In this document: positions 17,372-29,158 of the stretch, in pieces
Numbering within the stretch: position 1 is the first letter of the stretch
How the letters are laid out: every line of letters starts with the position of its first letter
From: Bondarzewia mesenterica
Lineage: Eukaryota; Basidiomycota; Agaricomycetes; Russulales; Bondarzewiaceae
Assembly (NCBI GenBank): GCA_004802705.1
Contig: SGPL01000420.1
Span: 1-29,158 of the forward strand
DNA: 29,158 nt
Direction of reading: 5' to 3'
Notes under the pieces: generated by a model
Seen by the model: only the letters and a program-made list of their open reading frames with translations
Database searches by the model: none
Told to the model about the DNA's origin: nothing
Position numbers and translations under genes: made by a program

Positions 17372-19010
17372 GGGAGAGGGTGGATGGCGTCACTCGAGGA
17401 TATCAGATATATAGCGCTGCCCAGGATCGATTGGGAACCCTATTCGGTTTATGTGTACATATTTATTTTCATTTTAATATCGAGAGGCAAAGTGACCGGC
17501 GAAGACCACTCAGACTCGCTCACACACTCACTCTCACTTTATGTCCGATCCGATCCACTCCTGAGATCTCATTCGACCGCCTCTGCGTCTAGCGCCCCCG
17601 TCTTCTCCTCCCCCCTCTGTCCCTTCTTCATCCGATCCACCCGCTAGATTCCAGCCTTCAATTCTCTTCGCGTGCCACCCACCGCCGTCCATCCGGGTTC
17701 TCACAGCCAAGCACGTTCGAGTTTCATAGTCACAACGACGACAAAGGGCGCCCCCCCCCTCCCCATCGACGCGTCGGCATCACATCGCATCGCACCGTCC
17801 CGCACCGTCTCGTGGGGCCCGGCGCACTGCATGCAGTAACGGTGACGGGGCCACGGTCTTGGGAAACGAAACCAACAGAAACGAAAACGAAAGGAAACAC
17901 GGAAACCCCCCGGCGACTCCCACCGGGCCCTTTTAGTCCCCATTCGTGTGCAGCGAGGTGCCCGTCACTTCGCGCCGCTGAGCACGCGGGAATGACGAAA
18001 CGCGTGCCTCCTCGTCGCGCGGACACCCGTACGTACGGCCCGGGATATCGAGGACGGTGCGGCTCACCGGAAAGTTGAGACCCGCGAGTGCATTCTGCGG
18101 GATCTGATAGCCGCTGCAGGTCCCCACCGGCGACAAAAACAAACGAGAAACCCCACTTTGTCCGGCTTTTGTTTTGTTTTGTTTTAGTTTTTCTGCATCT
18201 TGATCGTGCGCTCGAAAAAGTCCGGTCGCCCGCTTTGCCTTTGTTCCATACCGTGCAGCTCCAGCGAGACGATATCATATCATATCATGTTGTTGTTGTT
18301 TTTTTTGGCGGAAGCTGAATGGGCGGGCGTGCGCGCGACCCGAACCCCATTTTGAGACTCCGCGGCTGGCGCCGGGTCGATGCAGCCGCACCACAAGTCA
18401 ACAAGCCCACCGAGCTCTCCGAGACTCCGAGTCACCGCTACTAGTACTACATAACTAACTTATCATAGATGCGGTCGCGGTATGACTGCTGTACTCTAGG
18501 TTATGCCTTACTCAACCCGCGTCGATAGCGTGCTGCCGCGCCGCAGAACGATTAAAATCTGTTGTGTGTATATGAACCGACGTGGCTCGTAGCTCGGAAT
18601 TGGCTCGGAAGTGAATAAGCTGAGGCTTCGCAGACGTCGCGCGTAGCACTTTTTGCTGGCGCTGGCTTGGCTTCCGTGCCACGGCACCAAATCAGGCCTT
18701 GGCGTCCGATCTCGTCCTCTCTCTCCCCTTGGCTCCAGCGCTCCCCCCTCACACCGGTCGCGGGTGCAGTGACTCTGGCGCTCGAGTTCGTCTTGTGTGT
18801 CTTCCACTCCTACTTATACCGATCCATTTTTTTTTTCTCCCATGTCCTGATGGGCCGTCCACGCTCCCTCTTTTTGATATTTTTGATTGGAATCGCAGCG
18901 GTTGCGCGTGGCACGGTACAGTCGTGGCGTCGTCGAGAATCGAGATCGAGATCGAATTTACGGTGCGTACGACCGGTAGTATCTTGAAATGTAGGTCGGT
19001 AAGGAGGTAG

Positions 19011-19046
19011 AGGGTGGAGGAAGGTAGGTGGGTGGGTGGGTAGGCG
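19011..19046 (+). repeat. GGTR microsatellite
   Basis: G-rich direct repeat of GGTG and GGTA units (ggtgggtgggtgggtagg core) that could form a quadruplex. Confidence 0.8.
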
Positions 19047-19644
19047 TGGATTTTACGTGTAGACCGCTAATCCTAGGCCTTAATCATTAATCAGGACGCC
19101 ACGCCTGCGCTGCAGCTCGTCCGGCGATGTTCTCGGACCTGCAACGCAGTACGTATACGCATCGTATAATATCCGACGGATCGAGATCATCTTCCTCCTA
19201 CAGCTCCCCCGGAGCCTTCTAATCTCCAATCTCACACCCTGTCGCCAACCTTTTCACGTATCACGCACTGATTCGTATATTCATACCGCACAACCGTGAC
19301 TGGCAGCGACGCATAACTATGTAGGTAGGTAGGCCTCGGAGCTCCTGATCGTCGTCCCCCCACAATCCGTATAAGCTGGAAGATACAGTTCGCGTGGACT
19401 CGCGTGTTGCGTCGTCGTCGGCCTCTTTTTCGAGGAGAAGAAGAAGAATTGGAGAATGTGGGTCGACGTACGCGTGGCACGATATTATGATTGATCAGCG
19501 AAGTTGAACGTCGACCGTTGAAATTTCGAGACGTTGATGCTGGTCGACTTGAAGTTGCCGGTGGGACCGAGGGTACGGTGCGGGTGCGTTCTTCCGACAG
19601 TATCATGCTCGTTCGTGTCTTGGCTTTAGATTTTAATTTTAACC

Positions 19645-19685
19645 CTGATGCTGATGCTGATACTGATACTGATACCGATACCGAG
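19645..19685 (+). repeat. GAT-CT hexanucleotide microsatellite
   Basis: About seven tandem six-base units, drifting from GATGCT to GATACT to GATACC. Confidence 0.85.
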
Positions 19686-20547
19686 CTGTTACCACGCTAT
19701 CACCATCGATTCACGGAAGTCGAAACTGCGGGAGGAGCTCTGGCATTTCTTGGCCATGATCGTGAGTGCCGTGTCCATGGTCTGCCACGACTGAGTATTG
19801 AAATATCGAAGAGTGAGCTCGTGTGCTGCGTGTAGTGCGCTTACTCGCTTGCATCCGGCGCTGTCGATGCATGATGATGCAGCAAACGATCCATGATCCG
19901 TGCGCGTGGTCATTGAATGCTGAATACTGGGCCAATGCCGGGGCTGGAGGCTGTTCAAACAAAAATCGTACCTTCAGCGCTGCTTCCCGCGATCCGAGTA
20001 TGAATGTGCGTTCGTTCGTATCCATCTGCGCGCGCGCGCGCGAACGATCTCTCACATACACACTCGGCCCAGGTGTGGAAATCTAAAAGACGGGGCGGAG
20101 AATGGAGCTCAATCGACCCGGACCCGGAGTCGGGAGTCGGCGGACCCGGTCACTTCACTCGCTCACTCGCTCCCTTCGTACACAGCACACTCTCAATTTT
20201 CGAAATGCCTTCAATTCCACGCTCAAACGCGACGTCCCGCCCGGGCCATCCCCGCCCCGCCCCGCCCCCACCGTCGAGACGCGAGATCCATGACGGAACA
20301 GTCACGCGTGCAACCCAGCACGCAGCCTACACATGCGTAAAAGCGGCCAAGAACTCAAAAGCGAACGGGTCGCGCGGTCGAACGAAATTCGAAATTCGCC
20401 GGCGTTAACTTACTTGCCGATGCCCGTGCTGTGCTGTGCCGGGAGGTGATTCGCGACCTGCGAGCCTAACCGACCGGCCAGGACGTATTCGAATTCGAAC
20501 GTCGAACTAGCTCGGGCTTGATCATCGCGCGCGTCGGGAGGGCGCGT

Positions 20548-20600
20548 CTGCTTGATCTTGATCTTGATTTTGGTTTCTGATTCTGATTCTGATTTTAATT
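20548..20600 (+). repeat. CTTGAT / CTGATT microsatellites
   Basis: Two adjacent six-base repeats (cttgat three times, then ctgatt-type units), fading into TTTAA-rich sequence. Confidence 0.8.
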
Positions 20601-22560
20601 TTAATTTGTGGACGGTGGCGATTCAATCGAAGGACCCCACCGGTGGGAGGGAGGCGGCGCGCGAGTGACAGTCGTTGTGCGATGATTGAAATCTTGAAGT
20701 CGTCGTCGCAGGGTACAATGTCGATGGTGAGTACTCGTAGTGCCCCCCCCCCCCCTTCCGGACGTTACATGACACACCTTGAAGATCTGAGGGGGTTCGT
20801 TTTAGTATTTTCAGTATTCCGGGGTGGGATGTGATTTTATTTTTATTTTATTTTTTGAAAACGGAGGGCGGCGACGCGGACGTTTGAGTCGCCGGCGGTC
20901 CGTGGTGGGTCTGTTTCTCGTGTACTTGTCACAAGCCATCCTGCCGCCGTTGTTGTTGTTGTTGTTGATGTGGTGCAGTATGGATGATGGTAGACGAGTT
21001 GTTGGCCGGACTTACTGAGTGTCCATCCATCCATCTATCTGTCGAAGAAGTATGATGGATCCATGATGAGGCTGGCTCGAGGCGGTTAATATGTCCACGT
21101 GAAATTCGGCTTCGAGGGGGGTGAAGAGCAGGGCCAATCTGTCGGTCCGCTGAGCGGCGGAAATACGTACGTGAGCTCGAACTTGTTTTGTAGTAGCCTA
21201 TAAGGCACCCTCAAATGGCATCGAATCGAGTTCCGAACAACGGCGTGAGCGCTCAATTGATCGTCGACTCGCAGACTCGAGAGAACGTCGCTTCGCGTCG
21301 TTCGTCTCCGAGTGACTCTGAGTGAGTGTGTTATGTAGTAGTACATATATCATGACTTACAACGTGGGCGAGTAAGTGAGAGTTTGATAGCGGCACACAA
21401 TACCACTTTTTCCTTTTTTTTCCTTTCTGGACTTTGAACGAAATGTCACACCGGCCACAACTCGAACGGTGAAAAAGTCGAGATCGATTATATATCAACA
21501 GACGCGTCATGAGAGCGATGTCGACGAGCAGTGACTCTTCTGTACCGATACCGGTGGGAATCGCACATGTTCCCGGACGCGGCAGGCCGGGAGAAGCAAA
21601 GCGTTTCATCGGGGGTAACTTGAGCGAGGCCGGGGAACGTTGTTGTCGATGCGGCGATATTCTGGCTTGCTAGTGGGTTGATGAAAGGGCACCTGTGTGT
21701 TCGTGTGGGAGACCTGCATCCGGTCCGTCCATTTGAGTCGTGAGCCGTTCTCTGTGCACAGAGGCCCGTTGATGTATGGATGTTCCTCTCCTCCCGCTCC
21801 TGTGCCTGCTGCACCGATACGATCAAATATGGATATAAGTACAACACCGTCACGGTGCGAGTAGTGGCACGCGCCTTTGTAAGAGGATACATACAGAGTG
21901 GGGGGCCAGTGAAGACCCCCCCTCTTTTTCAGGCGGCACCCAGACCTCGCGATTCCCGGTCATGAGGTGTCAAGGTATCGTAACGATCAGCCTATCAGTC
22001 TACTTAGTAAGTCGTCCGCACCGTGAGCCCTTCCCCACTCCAGGGTTCGTGTGTGCAGGTCCACCTAGGCGCGGGAAGGAACGGAGAGGTATCCCCATGG
22101 ATTCGATGTGACTTGTGACCTCAAAAGTGCGATGGTATGCCAAACGTATTAGCCAAGTAACCATAGCGTGTACCGACGATCCTGCGCCTATATCAAAGCT
22201 GGAGAGATAAGAAAAAAATAACAGGGGGGAGGGGAAGATGACAGGGGGACCGGTGAAGCCGGTGAAGGGGCGTTTCCATCGAGATCAGCCACACGCAGGG
22301 GGTCTTGCCATCTCACCTCAAGCTTCAAGCTCGAGGCCTCGTCTCTCCCCGGACGGGCCAACGATCCCGAGTCCCCAAAAGCGCAAAATGGGGAACGTCG
22401 AGGGTCCAAGGGCGGAAAGGGCGACTCCGGCTGATGTCGATGTCAACGAACAGTCATGCATATGCATACACATTCATTAATGATGATGCGGAAGAGATAG
22501 GACCGCGAGACTCTGAACAGGCTTTGATTCGTTTAATCTTCTCTAGCAGGAGACGAGAAT

Positions 22561-23440
22561 AGAACGCCGGCAAATTGGGAATGCGGGAGGAGGAAGGAGT
22601 TTGGGCTTGACCTTGTGAGCGCGCGGTGATGGAGCGGTCTGAACTCTAACCTGTGAGTGTTCGAAGTTCGAAGGTACTGGTAACTTACTGACATACGTGT
22701 TGGGGGGCCCGTACCAGATCGAGTGGGTGATGGAGTGTGTGTGAGGTCGACTAACAGTTTGACGAGTCTGTGGATGTGAAGGGAACGGGAACGGACGGTT
22801 GAGGTTGATCGTAAAGCGTAAGCTGCAATTCATTACTCATAGTGTATGAACGCGGGAGACCACGCGGGTGGTTGCGGAGGTTCTTATCCGATATGAAGTT
22901 CTTGCTGTCAGTGTCCTCGAGGGCCCTTCTAAAATGCTCCGGCCTGTAGGATACGCACGGATGGAGATAGTGAGTGTTTGCGTCGGGTGGAGTACGCATA
23001 ACTTTGTTTTACGATTCACTTTGTTTTACGATACATACCGTGACTGCTTGCCGCCGGTACTTGCCCGTTCGCAGTGGAGCTACGGAAGCTGAAAGGCTAC
23101 GGGAGCGGCTGAAGCTTCGAAACTTCGAAACGAACGTCAAACTGACGGTAGGCTCGTGGAGGGGGGGGGCATCCAGGCCCATATTCCAGTCTCTGGCCGG
23201 TCGAGGTAGGGGCCGACATCCCAAAATGGGGAAAACCAAAGGAAGCTTGAGCAAAGAACATGTCACGACACGAATGATATTATCAGATATCCGATGTTGG
23301 ATCAGGGCTTCATTTGCGCCAGCGGGTCCTTCACTCGTGTCAATTACCGCGTTCGATATTTATCGAGTATGCAGTACGTACTCACCATGTCGGAAGAACG
23401 GCGAACTTCTGTAGGATGGCTTGGTCAGTGGCGACTCCAT
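22561..23440 (-). other. Possible small multi-exon gene
   Basis: Three minus-strand segments look partly coding. At 23440-23386, MESPLTKPSYRSSPFFRH is followed by a perfect gtgagt donor. At about 22951-22757, after cctacag, RRALEDTDSKNFISDKNLRN and on to PVPFTSTDSSN precedes a gttagt donor. At about 22670-22555 the frame reads VRVQTAPSPRAHKVKPK to a TAG. The phases do not all close and no family is recognised, so I list it only as a candidate. Confidence 0.2.
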
Positions 23441-23986
23441 CAAGGCACGTACCGCGACGCCTTCACTCTCGCCCCTTTGCTCTGAATGAACAAGACTCAT
23501 CGTGATGATCTACGCGGCCAAATCCTACTTTGAGTTGGGGAGAATGGCGTGACACACAATAATAAAACAACAGAAATACGTGCATGCATGTGGCACGGAA
23601 TCCCAGGGCTTTCCGAGTCACATCATGATAGAAGCGGGGCCAGCCAGCCGGCTATCGTCGGGCATACACATGCATACCGGTGAAATAGAAAACAAGCTCA
23701 GGCTCAAGCTCAAGAGTTCCCGTACGTCTCGCGAGGGACAATATTGAATGTCATCCGCGGCCAACGCGGATATCTCTGTCCCATTTCTTCTCGACAGAGG
23801 TCCTCTCCCTCGAGGCCTCTCGGCTCTGGCTGTAGGCCCACGCCTCGGAGAGATGTTCCCAAAACACACGACGCGATCTCCCGCCGTGAGGCGCCACTTG
23901 TGCCAGCCGCGTCGTCAGTCAAGTGTTTGATGCACTGCAGTCACATGCACCCAGTCATGAGACAGGTCCTGAAGCTGATGGGCCCC

Positions 23987-24004
23987 GTATGCATGCATGC
24001 ATAC
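23987..24004. repeat. Perfect 18-base palindrome
   Basis: GTATGCATGCATGCATAC equals its own reverse complement. It consists of three overlapping ATGCAT words. Confidence 0.9.
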
Positions 24005-24487
24005 TCCTGTCTGCCAACCATCCGAGTTTGCTCTCGAAAAGCCTGATCCGCCGGTGGTGATGTCGACCAGCCTAGATCTACGAGCCTTTGTTCTTTGGAG
24101 AAAGAAACGGCTTCAACTGTCGTGGGCCGCACGAATCCTTTGTCTCAGCGCTCAGCGCCGATGCAGATGGTCGAGAGTGGCTGAAGACCTTCCTCCACAG
24201 AAAGCACCGTCGCCGCTGCGGTTATCTCCATGCCGACAAAAAAAAAAGCTCAGCAGGATCAACGAAAAGTAACATTTATCCTGCCTGTGGTAGACCAGCG
24301 TGCGCCGCTATCGATATCGGCACACCCCCATCGAGAATCAACGCGTTTTATTCTCGTTATGAATTAACCTCGGATTCTCTGAAGCAACTGCTCAGTTAGC
24401 TCATAGAACCACAACCTAAACCAAACAAGAAAAAGAACCAACCGTCTTATCCCACCACACAACAACCGCAACCGCTTCCAGGCACGT

Positions 24488-25741
24488 TTATTCCATTCGA
24501 AGCATCTCATCGCTCCACCGTCCCACCCACCACCGACACATGCCCTTCCTCACACCAAGCTGGGTTTTATCGAGTTCTCTGACGCGCAAGGTCCCCAACC
24601 ACGTCCGATCGTCCTCATCCAAAGTCGAATCGCCCCCGCCGGATTGCATCCACATGATCCCGAGTCGCTCGGCGGCGCGTAAGAACGCGTCGCATACCGC
24701 GGGACGCGTGTATGTGCCTGCGGCGACGTAGGAGCGCGCGTCGTGGTGGGTAGAGAGGGGGGCGGTGAGTGAGGCAAGGAGGGCGCCGTGCGAGCGGTCG
24801 AAGTGTGAGAGGACAGAGAGGAAGACGGTGTCGTATCCCGTGGTTCTTTGAAATTGGCTTTTGTGCAGTGAGGGGGGGATGAGGGAACTAGGACGGTGAG
24901 TTCAGTGTTCTTTTATTTATTTTTATTCTGGGGGGCGGGTGTGTGTGGAGCGGGCAGTGGAGATGCTTACAGCAAGTATGTGACGTCGTGTCCCCACTCG
25001 TAACCTCCACAGAGCACTGTGCATCCACGCGAGACGGCGTGCTCATTTCTTTTGACGTTGTCTCGCAGATTGTTGAGGATGATGTCATCTGGATAGTCCG
25101 TGACGACGACTAGCGACGGCGATTCTGGGAGGACGGAAGAGAGGAGGGAAGGTAGAGCCGTTCCCGAGCCGAGCTCGATCGTTTGTCATAGAAGGGGATT
25201 GAGGTGAGCGGAGGGCGGCGGAGGAAGAGCTTCGAATGTGTCGGGGATGCATACTGGTACGCCCTTTGATGGATATCAGTGCCCTTTCTATTCGCTCCGC
25301 TGGGTGGAGGGATGGCGAGAATATGTGGTCTGCCAATAGTGTGTTTGCCTTCAAGTTTTTTCGAGTCGCAGTCGGCGGACATCCCCAGGACACAAAACGG
25401 TGTGTAGATATGTAATACAATCCAATCAGTCGTCCGTCCATCGGCAGTGGTGAACTTGAAAGTTTGGAATTGAAGAACGCACCTTTCCGTCCTTAGACCG
25501 ACACGCCCAACATGCAACAGGATTTCAATTTCAGCTCGTGTGCGCACGTCAAAGGTGCAATGAAGCGCGGCGCGGCGCGAAGTGAGTGAGTATGCATCTT
25601 TGGGGCGACGGTCAGAACTAGATGTCCATATGACAGTCGCCCATCATTTGATTGGGAACGTTCGTCGTCTTGCGGTGATTCGCCGAGGAAGGTGAGGCTG
25701 AGCGAGTCTTTGAGGATGTTTTCGACGGATTCTGGGTCCAT
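24488..25741 (-). CDS. Family-16 methyltransferase (Nnt1/EFM7-like)
   Basis: SAM-dependent methyltransferase of the lysine-methyltransferase family 16 (Nnt1/EFM7 group). The start at 25741 reads MDPESVENILKDSLSLTFLG, then NDGRLSYGHLVLTVAPK. A later segment reads NTLLADHIFSPSLHPAERIE. From 25173 to 24971 comes LGSGTALPSLL (SAM-binding motif I), then VVVTDYPDDIILNNLRDNV (motif II) and CGGYEWGHDVTYL. The last exon, 24845-24488, reads GYDTVFLSVLSHFDRSHGAL, YVAAGTYTRPAVCDAFLRAA and MCRWWVGRW, ending in TAA. The intron 24970-24846 closes in phase, but I could not close the two upstream joints, so either unusual splice sites or small indels are present. The methyl acceptor is unknown; yeast Efm7 modifies elongation factor 1A. 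It is divergent from the phosphodiesterase gene. Confidence 0.75.
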
Positions 25742-27149
25742 GCTTGGTGCGTTCGCGAGCTGGTTTCTGGTGATTCGAAGAGATATCTAGTGTGCTGCGG
25801 TTCTGGACTCGACGGTGCTGCTTGATGATTCTTTTTGGGAACGATGCCTGTAGTCAGTGTTCGAGAGGATCTCCGTCGCTCGCGTCCACGACGAAAATGG
25901 CGTCCGTGATCAGGAAGAAATGTCACGTGCGTATGATTCGGGAAGGCGCGTCTGTAACTTGTTCAGGCCGAGGAGTCGGAGACGGGAACGAAATGAGGAT
26001 GGGACCTTGATAAATTCATGGGAAAAAGGGAGCTTTTTGTGTTGGCGTATGGACTACAATGATGGGGGATAACTCTCGGAGTCAACAGTTCAATTACACA
26101 AATAGAAGACACGCGCTTGTGCCGCATATTTATTTGAAGTGAGCGCACTAATATCGTACTCGACACAAAACGCTGCTGACAAGAAGCAAAGAACCACCAA
26201 TGGAGAACCCAGCCCGTTTTGTACTAGCTAGAGGATCGATGATCTTCTTGACCGGGAGAGGGTAAATGGGTCCAGACAAATTCGGGCATACCGGAAGTCA
26301 TCCAATGACATTGACAGTGTACAGGAAATACGGTACGCTCAGGGCTCAGGCGTCACTGTCAGACGGTCAGCGGGAATCTCTGCCCGTATGCGAGGCGGAG
26401 TTGACCTTGTGTAGACGGACCTGACGCCCTGTACCGTCTTGGCATTCACTGACTATTGGCGCACGCATTCATACGTACAGCTGCTGCGTAGGCCACTGCT
26501 TCATGAATGGCTGCATGATGCACTGTCGATATCTATTTGATATCTCGGATTTTAAGCGCAGACAAGAGACGCTTCTTGGCTTGTTTAGTTGCGATTCGCT
26601 GCGATGAGCGGGTAGTGGGAACGCGGATGGATCCAAATTGTCATGCACAATAGGTTAAATGTCGAAGGGAGATAGACGGGTTTGTAACGGACAATATTGG
26701 GACTGGCCTCGTTGTGTTCCACGGATGATGCATCATCACACGGGCCCGCGACAGTAGGGTGAACATTGTTCTAGGATGCAGCAAAGAAAGTGAGTTGTAA
26801 CAAACAGTCAATGCGTCCAGCTCTGTTCCTTGGTCTGCAAGCAAAACAGATTTTTTTTTTGGTCGATGCGATTGCATTGAAGGCGAATACCGACGGAGGA
26901 ACGTAGCACCGAAGAGAGAGAACAAGACATTTCACGGAAAGGGACCGGCCATACTACCGGCGTGTGCTTCTCCGGAGGCCGGATCGGGACATGTGGCGGC
27001 CACGCGTCCGACGGAGCGACCGATGCAGCCACGCGCCAGAACCCTTTCCCGCACACCGTCTCTCCCACCCCCTCTCTCCCCTCCTCCTTTCCCCTCCCGT
27101 TTTTCCCTCTTCTACTACCTCTGTTTCTCAGTTCAAAGGTATCATCAGC
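25742..27149. other. Divergent intergenic region
   Basis: About 1.4 kb between the two start codons, so it should contain both promoters. It has no convincing gene; open frames here are shadows or chance. The right end is the pyrimidine tract listed separately. Confidence 0.5.
27051..27133 (+). promoter_or_regulatory. Pyrimidine-rich tract before the phosphodiesterase start
   Basis: An almost unbroken C/T stretch (tctctcccaccccctctctc and so on) that ends in tttctcag, 17 bases before the start codon. CT-rich blocks like this mark transcription start regions of highly expressed fungal genes; the final cag could alternatively be the acceptor of a 5' UTR intron. Confidence 0.5.
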
Positions 27150-29158
27150 ATGTCACACACCTCTGAACCTATGGCGGGCTCGAGCAACGTAGCTAGGAGA
27201 AGGAGTGTTGACGTTGGCGGTCTTGCTCTGGCGCTCGGGGAGGAAGGTTCAGGCCAAGGTTGGGGAGGCTGGGACGATACCGATGTGGACGGAGAGCTTC
27301 CTTGGTGCGTCCTGCTCCACCTATATACCTGTCTTTGAAATTCTTACCAGCGGCGGCTTAAAAATATACATCGCACAGCTATGCTGAGCTTCTGAGCGAC
27401 ATGTACACCCAAACTCATATCGCTGTCAGCAATCACGATCAGCCGTCAGTCTTCTCTTTTTCCCTCGGGATTTCGGATGCTCTCTGATAACTGTATAGGC
27501 CGCCCCTCAGGATCCCCGAAAAAACTCGCACTCGCTTGATCAAGTCACTGGACAGTTGGAATTTCGAGCCTCACAAGCTGCCAGATGAAGAAGTCCTCTT
27601 CTGCTCCGCCATCCTCTTTCAGACCTTGTTTCGCATAGAAGGCATGCAGCAGGATTCAGGCGTGTCCATTGGTGAGCGAATTTTTACCTTGCCTCTTCAA
27701 TCGTGCGCGCGCTCATCTGTCATCGCAGACCAAATATACGACCTACTGTGCAACCTACGCAAAGTATATCGCCAACAAAACTCGTATCACAATTTCGCGC
27801 ACGCGCTCGATGTACTTCAGGCGACACACTCTTTTCTCTGTTCGACTGGCCGCGTCCCGCCCGTCTCGATCTTGCTCCGGAAGTGCCATCGAACGTGGAA
27901 GCCAGATCGAAAACGTTTGGAAAAATCGCTGGTATCGTGCCTTATGAACGAAGATCTCTTGTGCTTATACATAGCTTCAATCGGTCACGACGTAGGACAT
28001 CCAGGATTCACCAATGGTTTCATGGTGATATCGCAATTCTTGCTTTTATTTTGTGTGAGCGGTAGTCTCATTAATCTTCATCCCAGAAAAACGCAAAGAC
28101 CCCCCTTTCGTCTCTTTACGACGACAAATCGCCTCTTGAACAATTGCACTGTACTCTCCTGCTTCATCTGATGAGGCGTCAGGGCCTCGGATGTCTTTTG
28201 GACAACCCAAAGTCGGGAGCTCGGTTTCGAAAATTGTTACTCGAGACCGTTCTTGCGACGGACATGCGAGTCCACCTGGACTTCATGAAGCGCTTCAAAC
28301 GAATAGTGGATGGCGAAAAACTGGACGACATGAACAAGAAGGTACTGGTCTGTCAGGCGCTGATCAAATGCGCCGACATCAGTAACCCTGTCAGTTTTTT
28401 TTTTGCTCGAGCCTCTCATACTTGTTGATTGTCTGATCTTGCCTTACCAATTAATTTTTTTTGTGACTGGCATCCAGTGTCGACCACTACGAGTATCACA
28501 GCATTGGGCGACCGCGCTCGCGGAGGAATGGACGTGCCAGGCTGTATTGGAGCAGTATCTTCAGCTGCCTCCCTCGGTCAGTGCTTCACACAATCCTTTA
28601 GCAGAGGCACAATCGCAAGTGTTCTTCATTGAGAATTTCGCGAAACCTCTCTTTCTCTTGACATCTTCCGGCATCCCACGTCAGTTGTTTTCCCTTGTTG
28701 ATACCTCACTGACAGGCATGGGGCATTGACTGACGAGATGTTCAGAAACGAACAAGTACGCAACGCAGTGCGAAGACAATCTCAGACTTTGGCAACAGCG
28801 TTGCCGTACCCTTGGCACCCTGCCTTTAGAAGGCAAGTCACACGAGCACGCGCTCTCCCCTTCGCAACTGCCGGAGAACTTCCTTTCCGCCTTTCCGATG
28901 GCGCTCCCCGCGTCTCTTCTCCGTGCCGAACAAGACGAATGGGCATCCCCCTCGACGAGGGCGTCCTCGGAGATATCCTCTTCCTCGCGCGCGTCTTCGC
29001 CCGCCCCATCCGCTGGATACGCCGCTCGCGCTCCCCCTCTCACCGCCACCCTTTCCTCGCTCGCATCCCCTTCCTTCACCTCCACCGCGAATCCACCTCT
29101 TCTCTCGGAACCCCACAGACCACCACTTCCACTTTTATCTCCAACGTTCCTCCCTTTA
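27150..29158 (+). CDS. Class I 3',5'-cyclic nucleotide phosphodiesterase, 3' end missing
   Basis: Hydrolyses cAMP and/or cGMP, ending cyclic-nucleotide signals. Exons: 27150-27304, 27379-27444, 27499-27671, 27729-28024, 28087-28389, 28478-28679 and 28746 to the window end. All phases close, giving 536 codons so far. The catalytic core is intact: YHNFAHALDV (general acid His152, metal ligand His156), GHDVGHPGF (His218, Asp219), CADISNP (Asp327), and AQSQVFF with the invariant nucleotide-binding Gln378. After the domain the protein becomes Ser/Pro/Ala-rich (about residue 430 on) and is still open at 29158. The start at 27150 (MSHTSEPMAGSSNVARRRS) follows a pyrimidine tract; the frame is open further upstream, but there it reads through that tract. 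The N-terminus is short, with no PAS or GAF domain seen. Confidence 0.92.

Larger units (their letters stand above)
17372..24487. other. 7.1-kb gene-poor region rich in simple repeats
   Basis: No gene can be supported. Simple repeats are frequent: TTTTG units near 18170, ATATC units near 18275, GGTG/GGTA units at about 19011-19046, GATGCT/GATACT units at about 19645-19685, CG alternation near 20029-20043, CTTGAT and CTGATT units at about 20548-20600, a C run at 20741-20753, and TTG units at about 20951-20970. All open frames are short and compete on several strands. It may be the long upstream region of the Ser/Pro-rich gene, a non-coding RNA locus, or gene-free intergenic DNA. Confidence 0.5.

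Noticed and set aside
17372..24487. Pheromone precursor (CaaX) or mating-type genes in the gene-poor region
   Set aside because: I looked for short frames ending in a Cys-aliphatic-aliphatic-X box and for homeodomain or receptor motifs and found none.
26641..27068. Minus-strand frames of 86 and 94 codons upstream of the phosphodiesterase
   Set aside because: No motif, weak codon bias, and overlap with the presumed promoter.

Overview
The window is nuclear DNA of a filamentous basidiomycete, most likely an Agaricomycete. The evidence is short introns (mostly 50-90 bases) with GT..YAG borders in almost every gene, C-ending codon preference, an Agaricomycete-type F-box protein, a tRNA-Val with an interrupted anticodon loop, and protein families typical of mushroom-forming fungi. 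It is draft-quality sequence: 14 scattered Ns lie at 6698-6859, and two otherwise good genes carry a +1 shift inside a four-base homopolymer.

Layout. 1-915: 3' end of a paladin-like phosphatase-domain gene (+). 1089-1166: tRNA-Val(CAC) (-). 1475-2520: NAD-dependent epimerase/dehydratase (+) with one frameshift. 2690-3835: two tandem copies (-) of a very small Tyr/Ser/Asn-rich protein gene, both damaged at the same exon 1/intron 1 junction. 3988-4133: a dense cluster of TTGAC/GTCAA words ahead of an F-box gene (4273-5778, +). 5861-10792: a 2.4-kb tandem duplication carrying two 14-exon aldo/keto reductase genes (-).

10946-13850 is a rearranged zone. It holds an NDUFAF7 (complex I assembly methyltransferase) gene without its N-terminal exons and with a frameshift (-), then a PHO84-type phosphate transporter broken in two: its first six exons lie on the minus strand and the next exon lies inverted on the plus strand. 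14050-16048 is an AT-rich island of unknown origin with a 437-bp direct repeat (period 512 bp), several hairpins, and possible 9-bp target-site duplications at its edges.

16058-24487 is gene-poor. It has a Ser/Pro-rich ORF of regulator-like composition (16826-17371, -), then about 7.1 kb rich in simple repeats with no gene I can support. 24488-25741 is a family-16 (Nnt1/EFM7-like) methyltransferase gene (-). 27150 to the end is a class I cyclic-nucleotide phosphodiesterase (+), cut by the window edge.

The genes do not form an obvious pathway or cluster. Housekeeping or signalling genes (paladin, phosphodiesterase, methyltransferase) flank a middle part shaped by duplication, inversion and insertion. 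The most unusual items are the inverted-exon phosphate transporter, the AT-rich repeat island, and the twin small genes broken at one shared splice junction.
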